Origin: Acidobacteriota bacterium
GTDB lineage: Bacteria > Acidobacteriota > Blastocatellia > UBA7656
Length of the DNA: 64,000 nt
Reading direction: 5' to 3'
NCBI GenBank assembly: GCA_040754075.1
Contig: JBFMDH010000015.1
Location: forward strand, 62,001-126,000
Each line of letters opens with the position of its first letter. The stretch's first letter is position 1. The notes beneath the pieces are model-generated. The model saw nothing but the letters and a program-made list of their open reading frames with translations. It ran no database searches and was not told the origin of the DNA. Below, piece by piece: positions 34,204 to 44,153 of the stretch. A program made the position numbers and the translations under genes.

Positions 34204-36507
34204 TTACTCTTCAGCCTGTCGTTTGCTTCGTAAAATCAACTCACGCCCGGTCAGGTAAAGCAAAACAATGAGAACCGCAAAAGGAATCAACGAAAGCAGG
34301 TCAGCACTTACGCCGCTGAAAAACGGGTTATGCGCGGCGCTTTCTTCAACCCCTTTGTTGAAACTTTCAAAAGCCGGGATACCGGCAAGGAACGCGATGA
34401 CAATACCTGCCAACGCGCCGCCTGCGATGTAGCCGGAAGCCATCAAGACACCGCCACTCTTATCGCCTTCGGCAGTAAGTTCCTCTTCGGTGAGTTTTTT
34501 GTGAGCGAATTTGCGCGCCAAATATTTATCAACCAACCAGCGAATCATGCCACCAATGAAAATCGGGCTTGAAGATGAAAGTGGCAGATAGACACCTACC
34601 GCAAATGCCAGTGAGGGAATGCCGCTCATCTCTAACACCAGCGCAATCATCACACCCAGAAGCACCAACCCCCAAGGGAGTTTTCTATCGAGAATGCCTT
34701 TAATGATGTAAGACATTAAGGTGGCTTTCGGCGCATCAAATTTTTGTACGGTTGAACCATCAGGTCGTTCTCTGAAGGTGCCATTAATGCCTGGGTCAAC
34801 CAGATAGGCAGGGGTGCCATCATCTCTAACCAGGTATTTGTGATGGTTGCCGCTTGCTTCATCGAGTTTGAAATAGACCCGATAGGTATTGGTATCGGAT
34901 GATGCCTGGACGCCCTGGAGTTTTTCCTGTGGTAAGGCTGAGGCATTATCGACACGAAAATCTGCCGATACTTTTTCGCCAACCGGCACATAAATAGTTG
35001 AGGAATCGTTCAGCTTCAAAAGAATCGGTCCCAGAATCAACGCCGACGCCAGCGCGCCAATCAAGATGGCGATTTGCTGATTGCTTGGTGTCGCGCCAAC
35101 CAGATAGCCGGTCTTCAAATCCTGTGATGTGGTGCCGCCGTTGGATGCCGCTATGCAAACGATGCCGCCGATGGAAAGCGCCGTCACGTAATAAACATTT
35201 CCCGTCCAGCCGACGATTAAAAAAATCAAACAAGTAAACAATAAGGTTGCAACCGTCATCCCCGAAATCGGATTTGATGACGACCCGATTTCACCCGTGA
35301 GTCTTGAAGACACAGTCACAAATAAAAAGCCGAACGCAATAATCAGAATTGCGCCGAGCAGATTCCATTGCAGGTTGAGTTGCGGAAAAATCATAATCAT
35401 CGCAATCAACACGATGATGCCGCCAAGCACGACTTTCATGGAAAGGTCTTTGTCTGTGCGCAAGGTCGAAGCTGCTGCGGCTTGTCCGCCTTTGAAGTCA
35501 GCGATGCCACCTTTGATGCCGTGCCAGATGGTCGGTAATGACCGCGCCAGGCTGACGATGCCGCCTGCCGCGACTGCGCCCGCGCCAATGTATAAAATAT
35601 AAGCACCGCGAATTCCGTTGGGTGACATATCGCTGATGGGTTCAGTGCCTGGCGGCAACACCGTAGTCATGCCTTCGCCAAAAAATTTGATTGCGGGAAT
35701 CAATACCAGATAAGCCAGGACGCCGCCCGCGCACATAATCGAAGCGATGCGTGGCCCGATGATATACCCAACGCCTAAGAGTTCAGGAGAAATTTCCGCA
35801 GAGATCGAACCGGCTTTGAATGGCGCGCCGAAGATTTTTTCGGGCACATCTTTCCAGCCTTTGAATGCTACCATCGCCACTTTATAAAGCAGTCCGATAC
35901 CAAAACCTGTGAAGATAGTTTTGGCGCCAGTCGCTTCGACGACTTTTTCATCGCCTAAGGATGCTGCTTGGCGCGATTCCTGTGAAGCTCCGGCTTTCAA
36001 GACTTCAGCGCAGGCTGTGCCTTCAGGGTATTTCAACAAACCGTGCTGTTGCACAATGAGCGCGCGGCGCAGCGGAATCATCATCAGGATACCAATCAAA
36101 CCGCCAAGAATTGCCACCAGCATCACGCGGGTGATTTCCAGGTCAAATCCTAAAATTAAAATCGCCGGCATCGTAACCCCGACGCCGAAAGCGATGGACT
36201 CGCCCGCCGAACCTGCGGTTTGCACAATGTTATTTTCAAGAATAGTGGCATTTTTCAATCCCAGTTTTGAAAGCATCGTAAATAAACTAATGGAAATGAC
36301 GGCGACTGGGATTGAGGCGCTGACAGTTAATCCGACTTTCAAAACCAGGTAAAGCGAAGAAGCGCCGAATACCATGCCAAGCAAGGTGCCGACGATGAGC
36401 GGCAGCGGCGTCAGTTCGCGCAATTTCGCGGATGCCGGAATATACGGCTTAAAATGGGACGTTGGCGGCGTGTCCTGCACTGCAACATTGGTAATCTCTT
36501 TATTCAT
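34204..36507 (-). CDS. OPT family oligopeptide transporter
   Basis: A 767-residue polytopic membrane protein with about 14-16 hydrophobic segments. It begins FKPYIPASAKLRELTPLPLI and contains LVGTLLG-like and MMIPLRRALIVQQHGLLKYPEGTACAEVLKAG, a signature of the bacterial OPT branch. A soluble loop of about 110 residues lies near 530-640. The family imports peptides or metal chelates using the proton gradient. GGAGGG lies 5 nt before the ATG. It is divergent from aat. Confidence 0.92.
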   Translation of the reverse strand: MNKEITNVAVQDTPPTSHFKPYIPASAKLRELTPLPLIVGTLLGMVFGASSLYLVLKVGLTVSASIPVAVISISLFTMLSKLGLKNATILENNIVQTAGSAGESIAFGVGVTMPAILILGFDLEITRVMLVAILGGLIGILMMIPLRRALIVQQHGLLKYPEGTACAEVLKAGASQESRQAASLGDEKVVEATGAKTIFTGFGIGLLYKVAMVAFKGWKDVPEKIFGAPFKAGSISAEISPELLGVGYIIGPRIASIMCAGGVLAYLVLIPAIKFFGEGMTTVLPPGTEPISDMSPNGIRGAYILYIGAGAVAAGGIVSLARSLPTIWHGIKGGIADFKGGQAAAASTLRTDKDLSMKVVLGGIIVLIAMIMIFPQLNLQWNLLGAILIIAFGFLFVTVSSRLTGEIGSSSNPISGMTVATLLFTCLIFLIVGWTGNVYYVTALSIGGIVCIAASNGGTTSQDLKTGYLVGATPSNQQIAILIGALASALILGPILLKLNDSSTIYVPVGEKVSADFRVDNASALPQEKLQGVQASSDTNTYRVYFKLDEASGNHHKYLVRDDGTPAYLVDPGINGTFRERPDGSTVQKFDAPKATLMSYIIKGILDRKLPWGLVLLGVMIALVLEMSGIPSLAFAVGVYLPLSSSSPIFIGGMIRWLVDKYLARKFAHKKLTEEELTAEGDKSGGVLMASGYIAGGALAGIVIAFLAGIPAFESFNKGVEESAAHNPFFSGVSADLLSLIPFAVLIVLLYLTGRELILRSKRQAEE

Positions 36508-36526
36508 AAAAACCCTCCGAAGCGAC

Positions 36527-36550
36527 GATTAAGTGATGCGATGATTAAGT
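36527..36550. repeat. Short octamer repeat upstream of OPT gene
   Basis: GATTAAGT occurs twice, 16 nt apart, with GATGCGAT between, an 8-nt period. It is a minor instance of the short-unit arrays, in the 195-nt divergent promoter gap between the OPT gene and aat. Confidence 0.45.
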
Positions 36551-36702
36551 GGACGCTATTTTGTCTGCGAGTTTGAAGCCCTGTCAAACGAATCGGGAAA
36601 AACTGCCTGCAAGTGACAATCGCGTTCGTTCCACCACAGGTTTGAAGACGGCGATTTTGTCGGCGTTGCCTAACCCGCACGCGGCGTGTTAATCCTTAAA
36701 GT

Positions 36703-37317
36703 ATGCGAACCCCCAGGCGGCTATCAAACATCACCCCGGAAATGATTCTCGCAGCCTACACGCGCGGCTGCTTTCCGATGGCGACCGGGCTTTACGGCGA
36801 AATCGATTGGTTTATCGCCGACCCGCGCACCATCATTCCGCTTGATGAAGGTTTTCGTGTGCGTCGTTCGCTGAGACAAGCCCTGCGAAAAATGAATTAC
36901 GAGGTTCGTTTTAATACCTGTTTTGCCGAAGTCATTCGCGCCTGTTCGAGACAAACCGAACTCAGTGAATACGAAATCTGGTTGAGCGATGAAATGATTG
37001 AGCTGTATATCGAACTCCACCGGCGCGGGGTTGCGCATTCAGTGGAAATCCGGGCGGATGGTGAACTCATCGGCGGCCTTTACGGGGTTGCCATTAAATC
37101 GGCATTTTTCGGCGAATCGATGTTTATGCGCCGACCTTACGCTTCACAAATCGCTCTGGTTGAACTGGTCAAGCGGTTGCGTGAACGCCAATTTCGTCTG
37201 CTTGACGCGCAGATGCGCACCCCGCATATCGCCCATTTCGGAGCCGTTGATCTGTCGCACATCGAATACCTGCATCGGCTTGCTGATGCGCTCGACCACG
37301 ATTGCCAATTCACTTAG
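36703..37317 (+). CDS. aat: Leucyl/phenylalanyl-tRNA-protein transferase
   Basis: A 204-residue enzyme that adds Leu or Phe to proteins with N-terminal Arg or Lys, an entry step of the bacterial N-degron pathway. Motifs: ILAAYTRGCFPMA near residue 16, AEVIRACS, ELHRRGVAHSVE and GGLYGVAIKSAFFGESMF. The active-site region is complete, although the N-terminus is shorter than in Enterobacteria. No ClpS gene is seen in the window. It is followed by a 51-residue zinc-ribbon gene. Confidence 0.93.
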   Translation: MRTPRRLSNITPEMILAAYTRGCFPMATGLYGEIDWFIADPRTIIPLDEGFRVRRSLRQALRKMNYEVRFNTCFAEVIRACSRQTELSEYEIWLSDEMIELYIELHRRGVAHSVEIRADGELIGGLYGVAIKSAFFGESMFMRRPYASQIALVELVKRLRERQFRLLDAQMRTPHIAHFGAVDLSHIEYLHRLADALDHDCQFT

Positions 37318-37390
37318 CGAAATTCTTGTCTATACTCTTATTTCTCGAAACCGGCTGCTCACTTCAATCATCAATAGGTACAATGGATTG

Positions 37391-37546
37391 ATGAATCCCA
37401 TCTGGTCACAAGTGATTGTCGAAGCCGTAAAGCGCCTCACGCGCAAGTGTCCGCACTGCAAAAAGGTCGCACATTATCCGCCGAAACAAATCGGACAATT
37501 CCATACCTGTAAACATTGTGGGCATCGTTTCAAAGAGAAAGGCTGA
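37391..37546 (+). CDS. 51-residue zinc-ribbon protein
   Basis: The product MNPIWSQVIVEAVKRLTRKC continues with CPHC and, 20 residues later, CKHCGHRFKEKG, a four-cysteine zinc ribbon. It is too basic and short for an enzyme and may bind nucleic acid or protein. The ribosome-binding site is weak. It lies 73 nt after aat and is followed by a terminator. Confidence 0.6.
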   Translation: MNPIWSQVIVEAVKRLTRKCPHCKKVAHYPPKQIGQFHTCKHCGHRFKEKG

Positions 37547-37565
37547 TGCCAGCAAGTGAACTTAT

Positions 37566-37592
37566 CCGGTTAGTCAACCCGGCTGTTTTTTT
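37566..37592 (+). terminator. Terminator after the zinc-ribbon gene
   Basis: Stem CCGGTT with AACCCGG (one bulged C), 4-nt loop, then CTG and a run of seven T. It lies 20 nt after the 51-residue gene stop and before the APC permease. Confidence 0.6.
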
Positions 37593-37701
37593 ATTGTTGC
37601 CTCCCTCAGCAAATTGCCCGCATCTTTTCTGCAACCTTGTTAGTCGATATACAGGTTGCCAAGACCCTGCCCGGTAACATAATCTTCGCAACCTCACGCT
37701 T

Positions 37702-39072
37702 ATGAAAGAAGAGACTCATCTGCTACGCAAATTCGGGCTGTTGCAGGCGACTGCCCTCAATATGTCCAATATGATTGGCATCGGCCCGTTCATCACCATT
37801 CCGCTGTTAATGTCGGCAATGAATGGCCCGCAGGCGATACTCGGCTGGTTCATCGCCCTGTTGATTGCCATCCCTGACGGCATGATCTGGAGCGAACTCG
37901 GCGCGGCGATGCCGGGTTCGGGCGGCACCTACCTTTATTTGCGCGAAGGTTACGGGCGCGAAACTTTCGGCAGGCTCATGGCATTTCTCTTCATCTGGCA
38001 ATTCATTATCAGCGGCCCGCTCGAAATTGCCTCAGGCTACATCGGCTTTTCAACCTATCTCGGTTATATCTGGCGCGGCATCACCAAAGAACAGATGATG
38101 ATGGTCTGCGCAGTTATCGGGATTATCAATATTGTTTTGCTCTATCGGCAAATTACTTCGATTGGCAAAATCACCGTGAGTTTGTGGATAGGCACGATGC
38201 TCACGACCGGCGCAGTGATTGCCACCGGCGCAGTGAATTTCAATGCCAACATCGCTTTTGATTTCCCGCCCGGCGCGTTCAAATTTTCACTTGGGTTTCT
38301 GCTTGGTCTCGGCGCAGCTTCACGTGTCGGCATCTACGATTATCTAGGTTATTACGACATCTGTTATATCGGCGAAGAGGTGCGCAATCCCGGGCGCAAC
38401 ATTCCGCGTTCGATTATCATCAGCGTCATTGCTGTGGCGTTTATCTATTTTGCAGTGAACCTTTCGATTATCGGCATTGTGCCGTGGCGCGAATTCGTGC
38501 CCGCGGATACGCACGAATCGGCAAATTATGTAGTCTCGATTTTCATGGAAAAAATTTATGGTTCACAAATCGCCACGATTTTTACGGCGATGGTGTTATG
38601 GACAGCCTTCGGTTCGGTCTTCGCCTTATTGCTCGGTTATTCGCGCATTCCTTATGCGGCGGCGCAGGATGGGTATTTCTTCAAAGTTTTTGCGCGACTG
38701 CACCCGACGAAAAATTTCCCGCACATTTCGTTAATCGTTATCGGGGTGATTTCGATTATCTGTAGTTTCTTTTCGCTCGGACTGGTGATTGATGCGTTAA
38801 TCACTACACGCATTTTGATTCAATTCATCGGGCAGATTTTCGCGGTGATGCTGCTCAGGAAACATCAACCCGATATGCCGAGACCTTATAAAATCTGGTT
38901 GTACCCGTTGCCGAATTTTGTGGCGCTCGTCGGCTGGATTTTTATTTTTGCAACCACCGATGTGAAAGTCATTCTTTTCGGGTTAGGCAGTCTTGCATTG
39001 GGTATCCTCTTTTTCTTCGTCTGGTCGTGGCAGCAGAAAAAGTGGCCGTTTGTTGAGGCTGTAGAAAACTAA
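37702..39072 (+). CDS. APC family amino acid permease
   Basis: A 456-residue polytopic protein with about 12 membrane helices. The first helix has ALNMSNMIGIGPFITIPLLM, with the GIGPF unwound segment that binds the substrate amino group in the LeuT-like fold. GSGGTYLYLREGYG is also typical, and ISEEVRNPGRNIPRSI-type sequence (GEEVRNPGRNIPRSII) marks the amino acid-polyamine-organocation family. The substrate is unknown. There is a terminator upstream, so it has its own promoter in the 155-nt gap. Confidence 0.9.
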   Translation: MKEETHLLRKFGLLQATALNMSNMIGIGPFITIPLLMSAMNGPQAILGWFIALLIAIPDGMIWSELGAAMPGSGGTYLYLREGYGRETFGRLMAFLFIWQFIISGPLEIASGYIGFSTYLGYIWRGITKEQMMMVCAVIGIINIVLLYRQITSIGKITVSLWIGTMLTTGAVIATGAVNFNANIAFDFPPGAFKFSLGFLLGLGAASRVGIYDYLGYYDICYIGEEVRNPGRNIPRSIIISVIAVAFIYFAVNLSIIGIVPWREFVPADTHESANYVVSIFMEKIYGSQIATIFTAMVLWTAFGSVFALLLGYSRIPYAAAQDGYFFKVFARLHPTKNFPHISLIVIGVISIICSFFSLGLVIDALITTRILIQFIGQIFAVMLLRKHQPDMPRPYKIWLYPLPNFVALVGWIFIFATTDVKVILFGLGSLALGILFFFVWSWQQKKWPFVEAVEN

Positions 39073-39119
39073 CTGCATTTTGAGCATTAAACAGACATCT
39101 TAATTTTTAAGATAATTTT

Positions 39120-39187
39120 GAACACAAAGGGCACAAGAAGTTCATAATATTTTTTACGCTTCGTGTCTTTCGTGCTCTTCGTGTTGC
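39120..39187. repeat. Inverted repeat of ~9-nt units (AACACGAAG type)
   Basis: The left arm (39120-39140) begins GAACACAAAGGGCACAAGAA; the complement of the right arm (39156-39187) reads AACACGAAG, AGCACGAAA, GACACGAAG. It lies between the APC and DegT genes. The unit matches the element at 958-1047. Confidence 0.75.
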
Positions 39188-39270
39188 AAACCAATTTGCT
39201 TCTGAAAAATGATGGTTGACAGATTCAAGGATTTGGCATCTTGACGATTCAAAAAATTCGAGAGTAAGAG

Positions 39271-40569
39271 ATGGCACAACTTGCAATTGCCGGTGGCACG
39301 CCGGTACGCACCAAACCGTTTACCGCTTGGCCCTTATTCGATGAACGCGAACAGCAGGGCTTGCTCGCGGTTCTCGAAAGCCGCAACTGGGGCGGCTATC
39401 CGTTCCCGAATAAATATGCGAAAGCTTTTGCCGAACGCTTTGCCGAGCGGCATACGGCGCGTTATGCCTTATGTGCGGCAAATGGCACGGTGACTATTGA
39501 AATCGCTTTGAAAGCTTGCGGCATTCGCCCCGGCGATGAAGTCATCGTCCCCGCGTACACTTTTGAAGCGACGGCTGTGCCGGTTTTGAAACTCGGCGCG
39601 ATTCCGGTTTTTGTTGATGTGACGAGTGCAAATTATTGCCTCGATGTTGAAGCGGCGCGCGCTGCTATTACTGAGCGCACGCGGGCAATCATTCCTGTGC
39701 ATCTGGCAATGAACATGGCAGATATGGATGCCATTAAAGACCTCGCGCATCAGCATGATTTACGTGTCGTTGAAGATTGCGCCCACGCCCACGGCGCGCG
39801 GTGGCGGGGGCAGGGCGCGGGGTCGCTTGGCGATGCCGGGTCATTCAGTATGCAGACCTCGAAACTTTTAACCGCAGGCGAAGGCGGCGTGGTCACGACC
39901 AATGATGATGAGCTATTTGAACGCTGCGAGTCTTATGTGAATTGCGGTCGCGCAAGTTCTACCGACCGCTTCAAGCATCGCCTGCTTGGTTACAATTATC
40001 GAATGACCGAGTTTCAAGCTGCGATGTTGCTTGCGCAACTTGAAAGACTTGATGCGCAAACTGATGTGAGAGCCGAACGCGCCGCGCGACTCGCTCAAGC
40101 CTTAGCGCAGATTGATGGCATTGAAATTTTAAAGCGTGATGAGCGACAAACCACGCAGGCAATTTACCAGTACGTTTTCAAATACAATGCGGAGGCTTTT
40201 GGCGGCGCATCGCGCAACCGTTTTGTGGCGGCGCTTGAAGCCGAAGGCGTGCCCTGTGATGGAATTTTTTACGAGCCGATGTATCGCAGCGCCTTGTTTA
40301 AAGTTGACGCGGCGGATTTTTTGCAACTGAATGCTAAAAAATTAGCATGGCAGCACGCCCATTGCCCGGTGGCGGAACGCGCCGCTTACGAAGAAGCGGT
40401 CTGGCTGCCGCATCAACTGTTGCTTGGCGATGAAACGGAGGTTGATGATATTGTCGAAGCGATTGTGAAAATTCAAAACAACCCGGATGAATTACGGAAA
40501 GCTGAGCATCGGTTGATTGATATTAAAGCGATGAATCGCGCTGAACGCCCGAAGTTTGAGGATTCTTGA
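39271..40569 (+). CDS. DegT/DnrJ/EryC1/StrS family aminotransferase
   Basis: A 432-residue PLP enzyme of the sugar aminotransferase family. Motifs: CAANGTVTIEIALKACGI, GDEVIVPAYTFEATAVP, VEDCAHAHGA (Asp-PLP ring contact), and SMQTSKLLTAGEGGVV with the Schiff-base Lys in SKLL. LGYNYRMTEFQAAMLLAQL completes the pattern. Enzymes of this family transaminate keto sugars or scyllo-inosose for antibiotic, lipopolysaccharide or exopolysaccharide formation; here it stands alone. GAGAG lies near the ATG. Confidence 0.9.
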   Translation: MAQLAIAGGTPVRTKPFTAWPLFDEREQQGLLAVLESRNWGGYPFPNKYAKAFAERFAERHTARYALCAANGTVTIEIALKACGIRPGDEVIVPAYTFEATAVPVLKLGAIPVFVDVTSANYCLDVEAARAAITERTRAIIPVHLAMNMADMDAIKDLAHQHDLRVVEDCAHAHGARWRGQGAGSLGDAGSFSMQTSKLLTAGEGGVVTTNDDELFERCESYVNCGRASSTDRFKHRLLGYNYRMTEFQAAMLLAQLERLDAQTDVRAERAARLAQALAQIDGIEILKRDERQTTQAIYQYVFKYNAEAFGGASRNRFVAALEAEGVPCDGIFYEPMYRSALFKVDAADFLQLNAKKLAWQHAHCPVAERAAYEEAVWLPHQLLLGDETEVDDIVEAIVKIQNNPDELRKAEHRLIDIKAMNRAERPKFEDS

Positions 40570-40634
40570 GCTTATTATGAAAGCCCTATAGACCGTGTAA
40601 TGAAATTCTGTTTATAATGCAAACGCTGCAAGAT

Positions 40635-40707
40635 GGCCCTGTAGCTCAGTGGATAGAGCGCCAGTCTCCGGAACTGGAGGCCGTAGGTTCGATTCCTACC
40701 AGGGTCG
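40635..40707 (+). tRNA. tRNA-Arg (CCG)
   Basis: A complete cloverleaf: acceptor GGCCCTG pairs with CAGGGTC, D-arm GCTCAGTGGATAGAGC, anticodon stem CCAGT/ACTGG with loop CTCCGGA and anticodon CCG, and T-arm TAGG-TTCGATT-CCTA. The 3' CCA is not encoded. Confidence 0.93.
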
Positions 40708-40720
40708 TCAATTAACTCGT

Positions 40721-43177
40721 TTAACTATCAAAGACAATCAATGGGTCAGGATGAATTGATGCGTCCCACCTCTCGGCATTGACCTTGGGCTTTTCAAGTG
40801 AATCAAACGCCTTGTGGGTTTTGGCTGGCAAGATGATGGGAATGTCGATGCGAGGAATTTTTAAATCATCTTTGTCTAAATTCACTTCTACCCCCAGAGT
40901 CGCATAATTTTCTGCCAGGGTTTTGGCTTTTCTGTCAGTTTCGCCCGATTGCGTAATAGCGATTAAAAATCCATTTAATTTTGATTGATTTTCCGGCGAG
41001 CCGTTGGCTTCTGCCAGCGTCGACAGGGCATGACGCAAGACATCTTCGGCAAGCGTGAGCCGCCCGTTGCGAACGTAAAGGGCGGCGGATTTCAAAGCGA
41101 TTTGCGCGGTCAGATGTTCCATTTTGCGATTTAAGGACAGGTTGGCATCAGGGGTATTTTTACTCAAACTGAAATAATTTCCGGCGTGGGTAAGCGCCGC
41201 CTCGAAGCGTTCGGTTTTTAAATTTCTTCGCGTCAAAATCACACAACCAATCAATGTCTGTTGCTGACGGTTAGCGCCGATTGCCATGCGTTCAGCCTCT
41301 TCCCAACTGTCGGTCATGGCAAGCGTTGTGATTTTTAATTCGCGAAATTGTGCAGGCGCAGCGATAGTTTCAAGTTCGGCAGTTTCTTCAAAGCCTTCGA
41401 GGATAACCTTGGTTTCCGACCAGCGTTGTTGATTGGCGAGCAGTACCGCGAGCGCCCATTTCATCCGCAGAGCTTTTGAACTATCCGGCGGCAACGCCGC
41501 AATGCCTTTTTGCCAGGCTTCTTCTGCCGCGCCGGGTTGCTCGCTTCGTTGTAGAGCAATTCCAAGATGATAGCTGACGCCGGGGTTGATCGAATTTTTA
41601 GCCAGCAAGGCGTTGCATCGTTGACTAGCCGTCGCGGTTTGCCCGGCGATTAAATCGGCAAGCGCGAGCAGGTAATCGAACTTGATATTGTCGTTGAGAT
41701 GTTTGCCATGCAACAAACATTCTTTGGCTTTTGCCGTATCCGACGGTTGCTGCTCAAGCAGGGCGATGGCGCTGATGAAATATAAATCGGCGAGCGCATT
41801 GCCGATTTTCAGGTCTTCCCCCGATGCCTGATAAAAATCTTCGAGCGGTTCGATTAACTCAACGGTTTTTCCGTGGTGAACGCCTTCAACAATACTCCAG
41901 AGTTCGGTTTGCTTGAGCGCCTGCAAGGTATTTTCGCTTGCCTGATTTTTTGTCGCCAGTTTTTTCCACGATGCCGTTGCCAACCTGTAATCGCCATTCA
42001 GAAGCGCGGTAATGCCGAGCAAATCTAAAAGCTTCGCATCCTGCGGGCGAAACTCTGCGGCTTTACGAAGCAAAGGCAGAGCGTTCAGATAATCTCTATC
42101 GCGGAACTTCATAAATCCGATGCGGGTGAGCAGGGCAGGAACCCATTTACTGTCTGGTGAAACCAGGTTGTATTCGTTAATCGCTTCTTCGGTTTTGCCT
42201 GTGCGCTCCAACTGATTGCCTTTCGCACAATGAAGCAACTCGGATTGCTTATCGAAGAGCAAAAGGTTTTCCAGAAAGCTATTGAACTTTTCGCTATTGT
42301 TGATTGACATCAACGCCAGCGCATAGCGCGCATCTTGTGCAAGGCGTCCGCCGAGATTGATGCTCGCCATATAATATTTTTCAGCTTCTTTGCATTGTCC
42401 GCTTAAATAAGCGAGGTGACCGAGTTGAATCAACGCTTCGGCGTGTTGTGTGTCAAGGGTGATGGCTTTTTCAAATTGAACCTGGGCTTCGGCAAATTCA
42501 TGGTTGTGCCCCAAAGCACAACCGAGATAATAGTGCAGTTCGTAGGATGAGCCAAAATGCAGCAACGCGCGATTGAGTATGCGGATGGCTTCATCGGGAT
42601 TGCCTTTTCGCAAATGGCAACGGGCGAGATAGGTGAGCGAAGCCGGGGAGTCTTTTATTTCCGAAAGATTGCGGATGACTTCATCATATTTGCTGTCCGC
42701 AAAATCCAACGCGGCTTGCATAACCCGCGCATGCGGATGTTTGGGACTGAGGGCAAGAATGCTTTTGATGTAATACGGAGCGAGTTTCACATAACCGCGA
42801 GCAAGCGCCAAATCCGCCATAAATTCACTGGCTTCAATCCAGTTGGGCTTGAGCGCGAAGACATCGAAGATCAGCTTTTCAGCCTGCTCAAAAAATGTCG
42901 CGCGGGTATCGATTCCGGCAGACATTTTAATTTTGCCGAGCATTGCCGAAGCCATGCGGTCAGTCCATTCTTTTTGCGGCAGATAATTATTGGTGCGCCA
43001 TTGTCTGTAGGCGTCGGATTGCAACGTTTTGATAATCGCTTCGTAAAGCGAAAGCGCTTCCTGATGATTGCCCAGAAGCCCAACACCATGTGCCTCGGCG
43101 AGCGCCGCATCGAGTCGTTCCAGTGCTGCCTGTGCTTTTCGTCTTTGCCCTAAAAGGATTGCCATTTTCCAACCCAT
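40721..43177 (-). CDS. Large TPR repeat protein
   Basis: From ATG 43177 (AGGA 9 nt upstream) an 818-residue protein; the open frame goes 35 codons further without a start signal. It has no signal peptide. TPR-like pairs of helices run nearly from end to end, e.g. NPDEAIRILNRALLHFGSSY, EAQVQFEKAITLDTQHAEAL, KTEEAINEYNLVSP, NALPLLRKAAEFRPQDAKLL. The C-terminus is a polar stretch of about 60 residues. No catalytic domain was seen. It is probably a scaffold; partner unknown. The stop lies 14 nt from the tRNA-Arg, which is on the other strand. Confidence 0.8.
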   Translation of the reverse strand: MGWKMAILLGQRRKAQAALERLDAALAEAHGVGLLGNHQEALSLYEAIIKTLQSDAYRQWRTNNYLPQKEWTDRMASAMLGKIKMSAGIDTRATFFEQAEKLIFDVFALKPNWIEASEFMADLALARGYVKLAPYYIKSILALSPKHPHARVMQAALDFADSKYDEVIRNLSEIKDSPASLTYLARCHLRKGNPDEAIRILNRALLHFGSSYELHYYLGCALGHNHEFAEAQVQFEKAITLDTQHAEALIQLGHLAYLSGQCKEAEKYYMASINLGGRLAQDARYALALMSINNSEKFNSFLENLLLFDKQSELLHCAKGNQLERTGKTEEAINEYNLVSPDSKWVPALLTRIGFMKFRDRDYLNALPLLRKAAEFRPQDAKLLDLLGITALLNGDYRLATASWKKLATKNQASENTLQALKQTELWSIVEGVHHGKTVELIEPLEDFYQASGEDLKIGNALADLYFISAIALLEQQPSDTAKAKECLLHGKHLNDNIKFDYLLALADLIAGQTATASQRCNALLAKNSINPGVSYHLGIALQRSEQPGAAEEAWQKGIAALPPDSSKALRMKWALAVLLANQQRWSETKVILEGFEETAELETIAAPAQFRELKITTLAMTDSWEEAERMAIGANRQQQTLIGCVILTRRNLKTERFEAALTHAGNYFSLSKNTPDANLSLNRKMEHLTAQIALKSAALYVRNGRLTLAEDVLRHALSTLAEANGSPENQSKLNGFLIAITQSGETDRKAKTLAENYATLGVEVNLDKDDLKIPRIDIPIILPAKTHKAFDSLEKPKVNAERWDASIHPDPLIVFDS

Positions 43178-43342
43178 TTTACAATATCCTGTCAATGATA
43201 ATGGCTTATCGGGTATTGAAAGCGCTTGAGACGAAGATAGCGATGATATATCATCGCAGCCGCTTGCATCTTTAAATGACACACGAAAGTTCGGTAAACT
43301 TTGATGGGTTACGAGAGCGAAATTTTCAAACGTGTAAAGGTG

Positions 43343-44083
43343 ATGCGCCTATTCTGCTCAATTCTGTTTATCGTTTTATCGGGCTTGCCCGCAGGCGCAA
43401 CGTCCGTGGTTTATGCGCATCAGGATGAATTTGCGAAAGCCGTCGAGAAGTTGAAGAGCCAGTCGGTTGATGAACGACGCGATGCGGTCGAGGCTTTAGG
43501 CGCGTTAGAAGACAAACGCGCGGTTGAGCCGTTGATTGCCGCGCTCAAAGACACCTCGCCGGATGTGCGTGCCGCCGCTGCAAATGCGCTCAGTTTTTAT
43601 GAAGACAAACGCGCGGTTGAACCTTTAATTGGCTTACTCAAAGATGAAATCGCGTTTGTGCGCGCGGCGGCGGCGCGTGTACTCGGACAGCTTACAGATA
43701 CGCGCGCCGTTGATTCGTTAATGGCGGCGCTGTTTGATGAAAATTCGAGCGTTCGTGGTGCGGCGGCTTTGGGACTTGGCGCAATTAAAGATGAGCGCGC
43801 CCTCGATAAATTACTGATGAAAGCCCGTGATGAAGCGCCGGATGTGCGCGCGGCAGTGGCGGCGGCGCTTGGCGGGTTACACCATAAAGGCGGGGTTCAG
43901 GCGCTCATCCAACTGCTCAAAGATGAATATAAGATGGTGCGGGTCTCTGCGGCGCTGTCGCTTGCAGACATCGGCGAAAAGAGCGCTACGACTGCCTTGC
44001 AGGACGCCATCGCCAATGAAAAAGATGAAGAGACACGCGCGCAAATGAAAGAAGCTTTGCAGAGATTGCTGGCGGCAAAATGA
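43343..44083 (+). CDS. Exported HEAT-repeat protein
   Basis: From ATG 43343 a 246-residue protein with a signal peptide (RLFCSILFIVLSGLPAGATS). ATG 43304 and TTG 43301 are alternative starts; none has a good ribosome-binding site. Six or seven HEAT (PBS lyase-like) repeats follow with the unit EDKRAVEPLIAALKDTSPDV or close variants, each about 31 residues long. Exported HEAT proteins are probably interaction platforms. The stop is followed by a heptamer inverted repeat shared with convergent rpsU. Confidence 0.8.
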   Translation: MRLFCSILFIVLSGLPAGATSVVYAHQDEFAKAVEKLKSQSVDERRDAVEALGALEDKRAVEPLIAALKDTSPDVRAAAANALSFYEDKRAVEPLIGLLKDEIAFVRAAAARVLGQLTDTRAVDSLMAALFDENSSVRGAAALGLGAIKDERALDKLLMKARDEAPDVRAAVAAALGGLHHKGGVQALIQLLKDEYKMVRVSAALSLADIGEKSATTALQDAIANEKDEETRAQMKEALQRLLAAK

Positions 44084-44090
44084 ACCTGAT

Positions 44091-44153
44091 AGTTTTCAGT
44101 TTTTAGTGCTCAGTAAAATTGCCTGAGCACTAAAAACTGAAAACCGCGAACTA
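44091..44153. repeat. Heptamer inverted repeat between convergent genes
   Basis: Left arm 44091-44118: AGTTTTC, AGTTTTT, AGTGCTC, AGTAAAA. Complement of the right arm (44121-44152): TAGTTCG, CGGTTTT, CAGTTTT, TAGTGCT. The pairing is long enough to act as a bidirectional terminator for the HEAT gene and rpsU. The rpsU TAG stop (44151-44153) is the first triplet of the right array. Confidence 0.85.

Noticed and set aside
40721-40750. Integration scar at the tRNA-Arg 3' end
   Set aside because: No integrase gene and no repeat of the tRNA end were found nearby; the flanking genes look ordinary.
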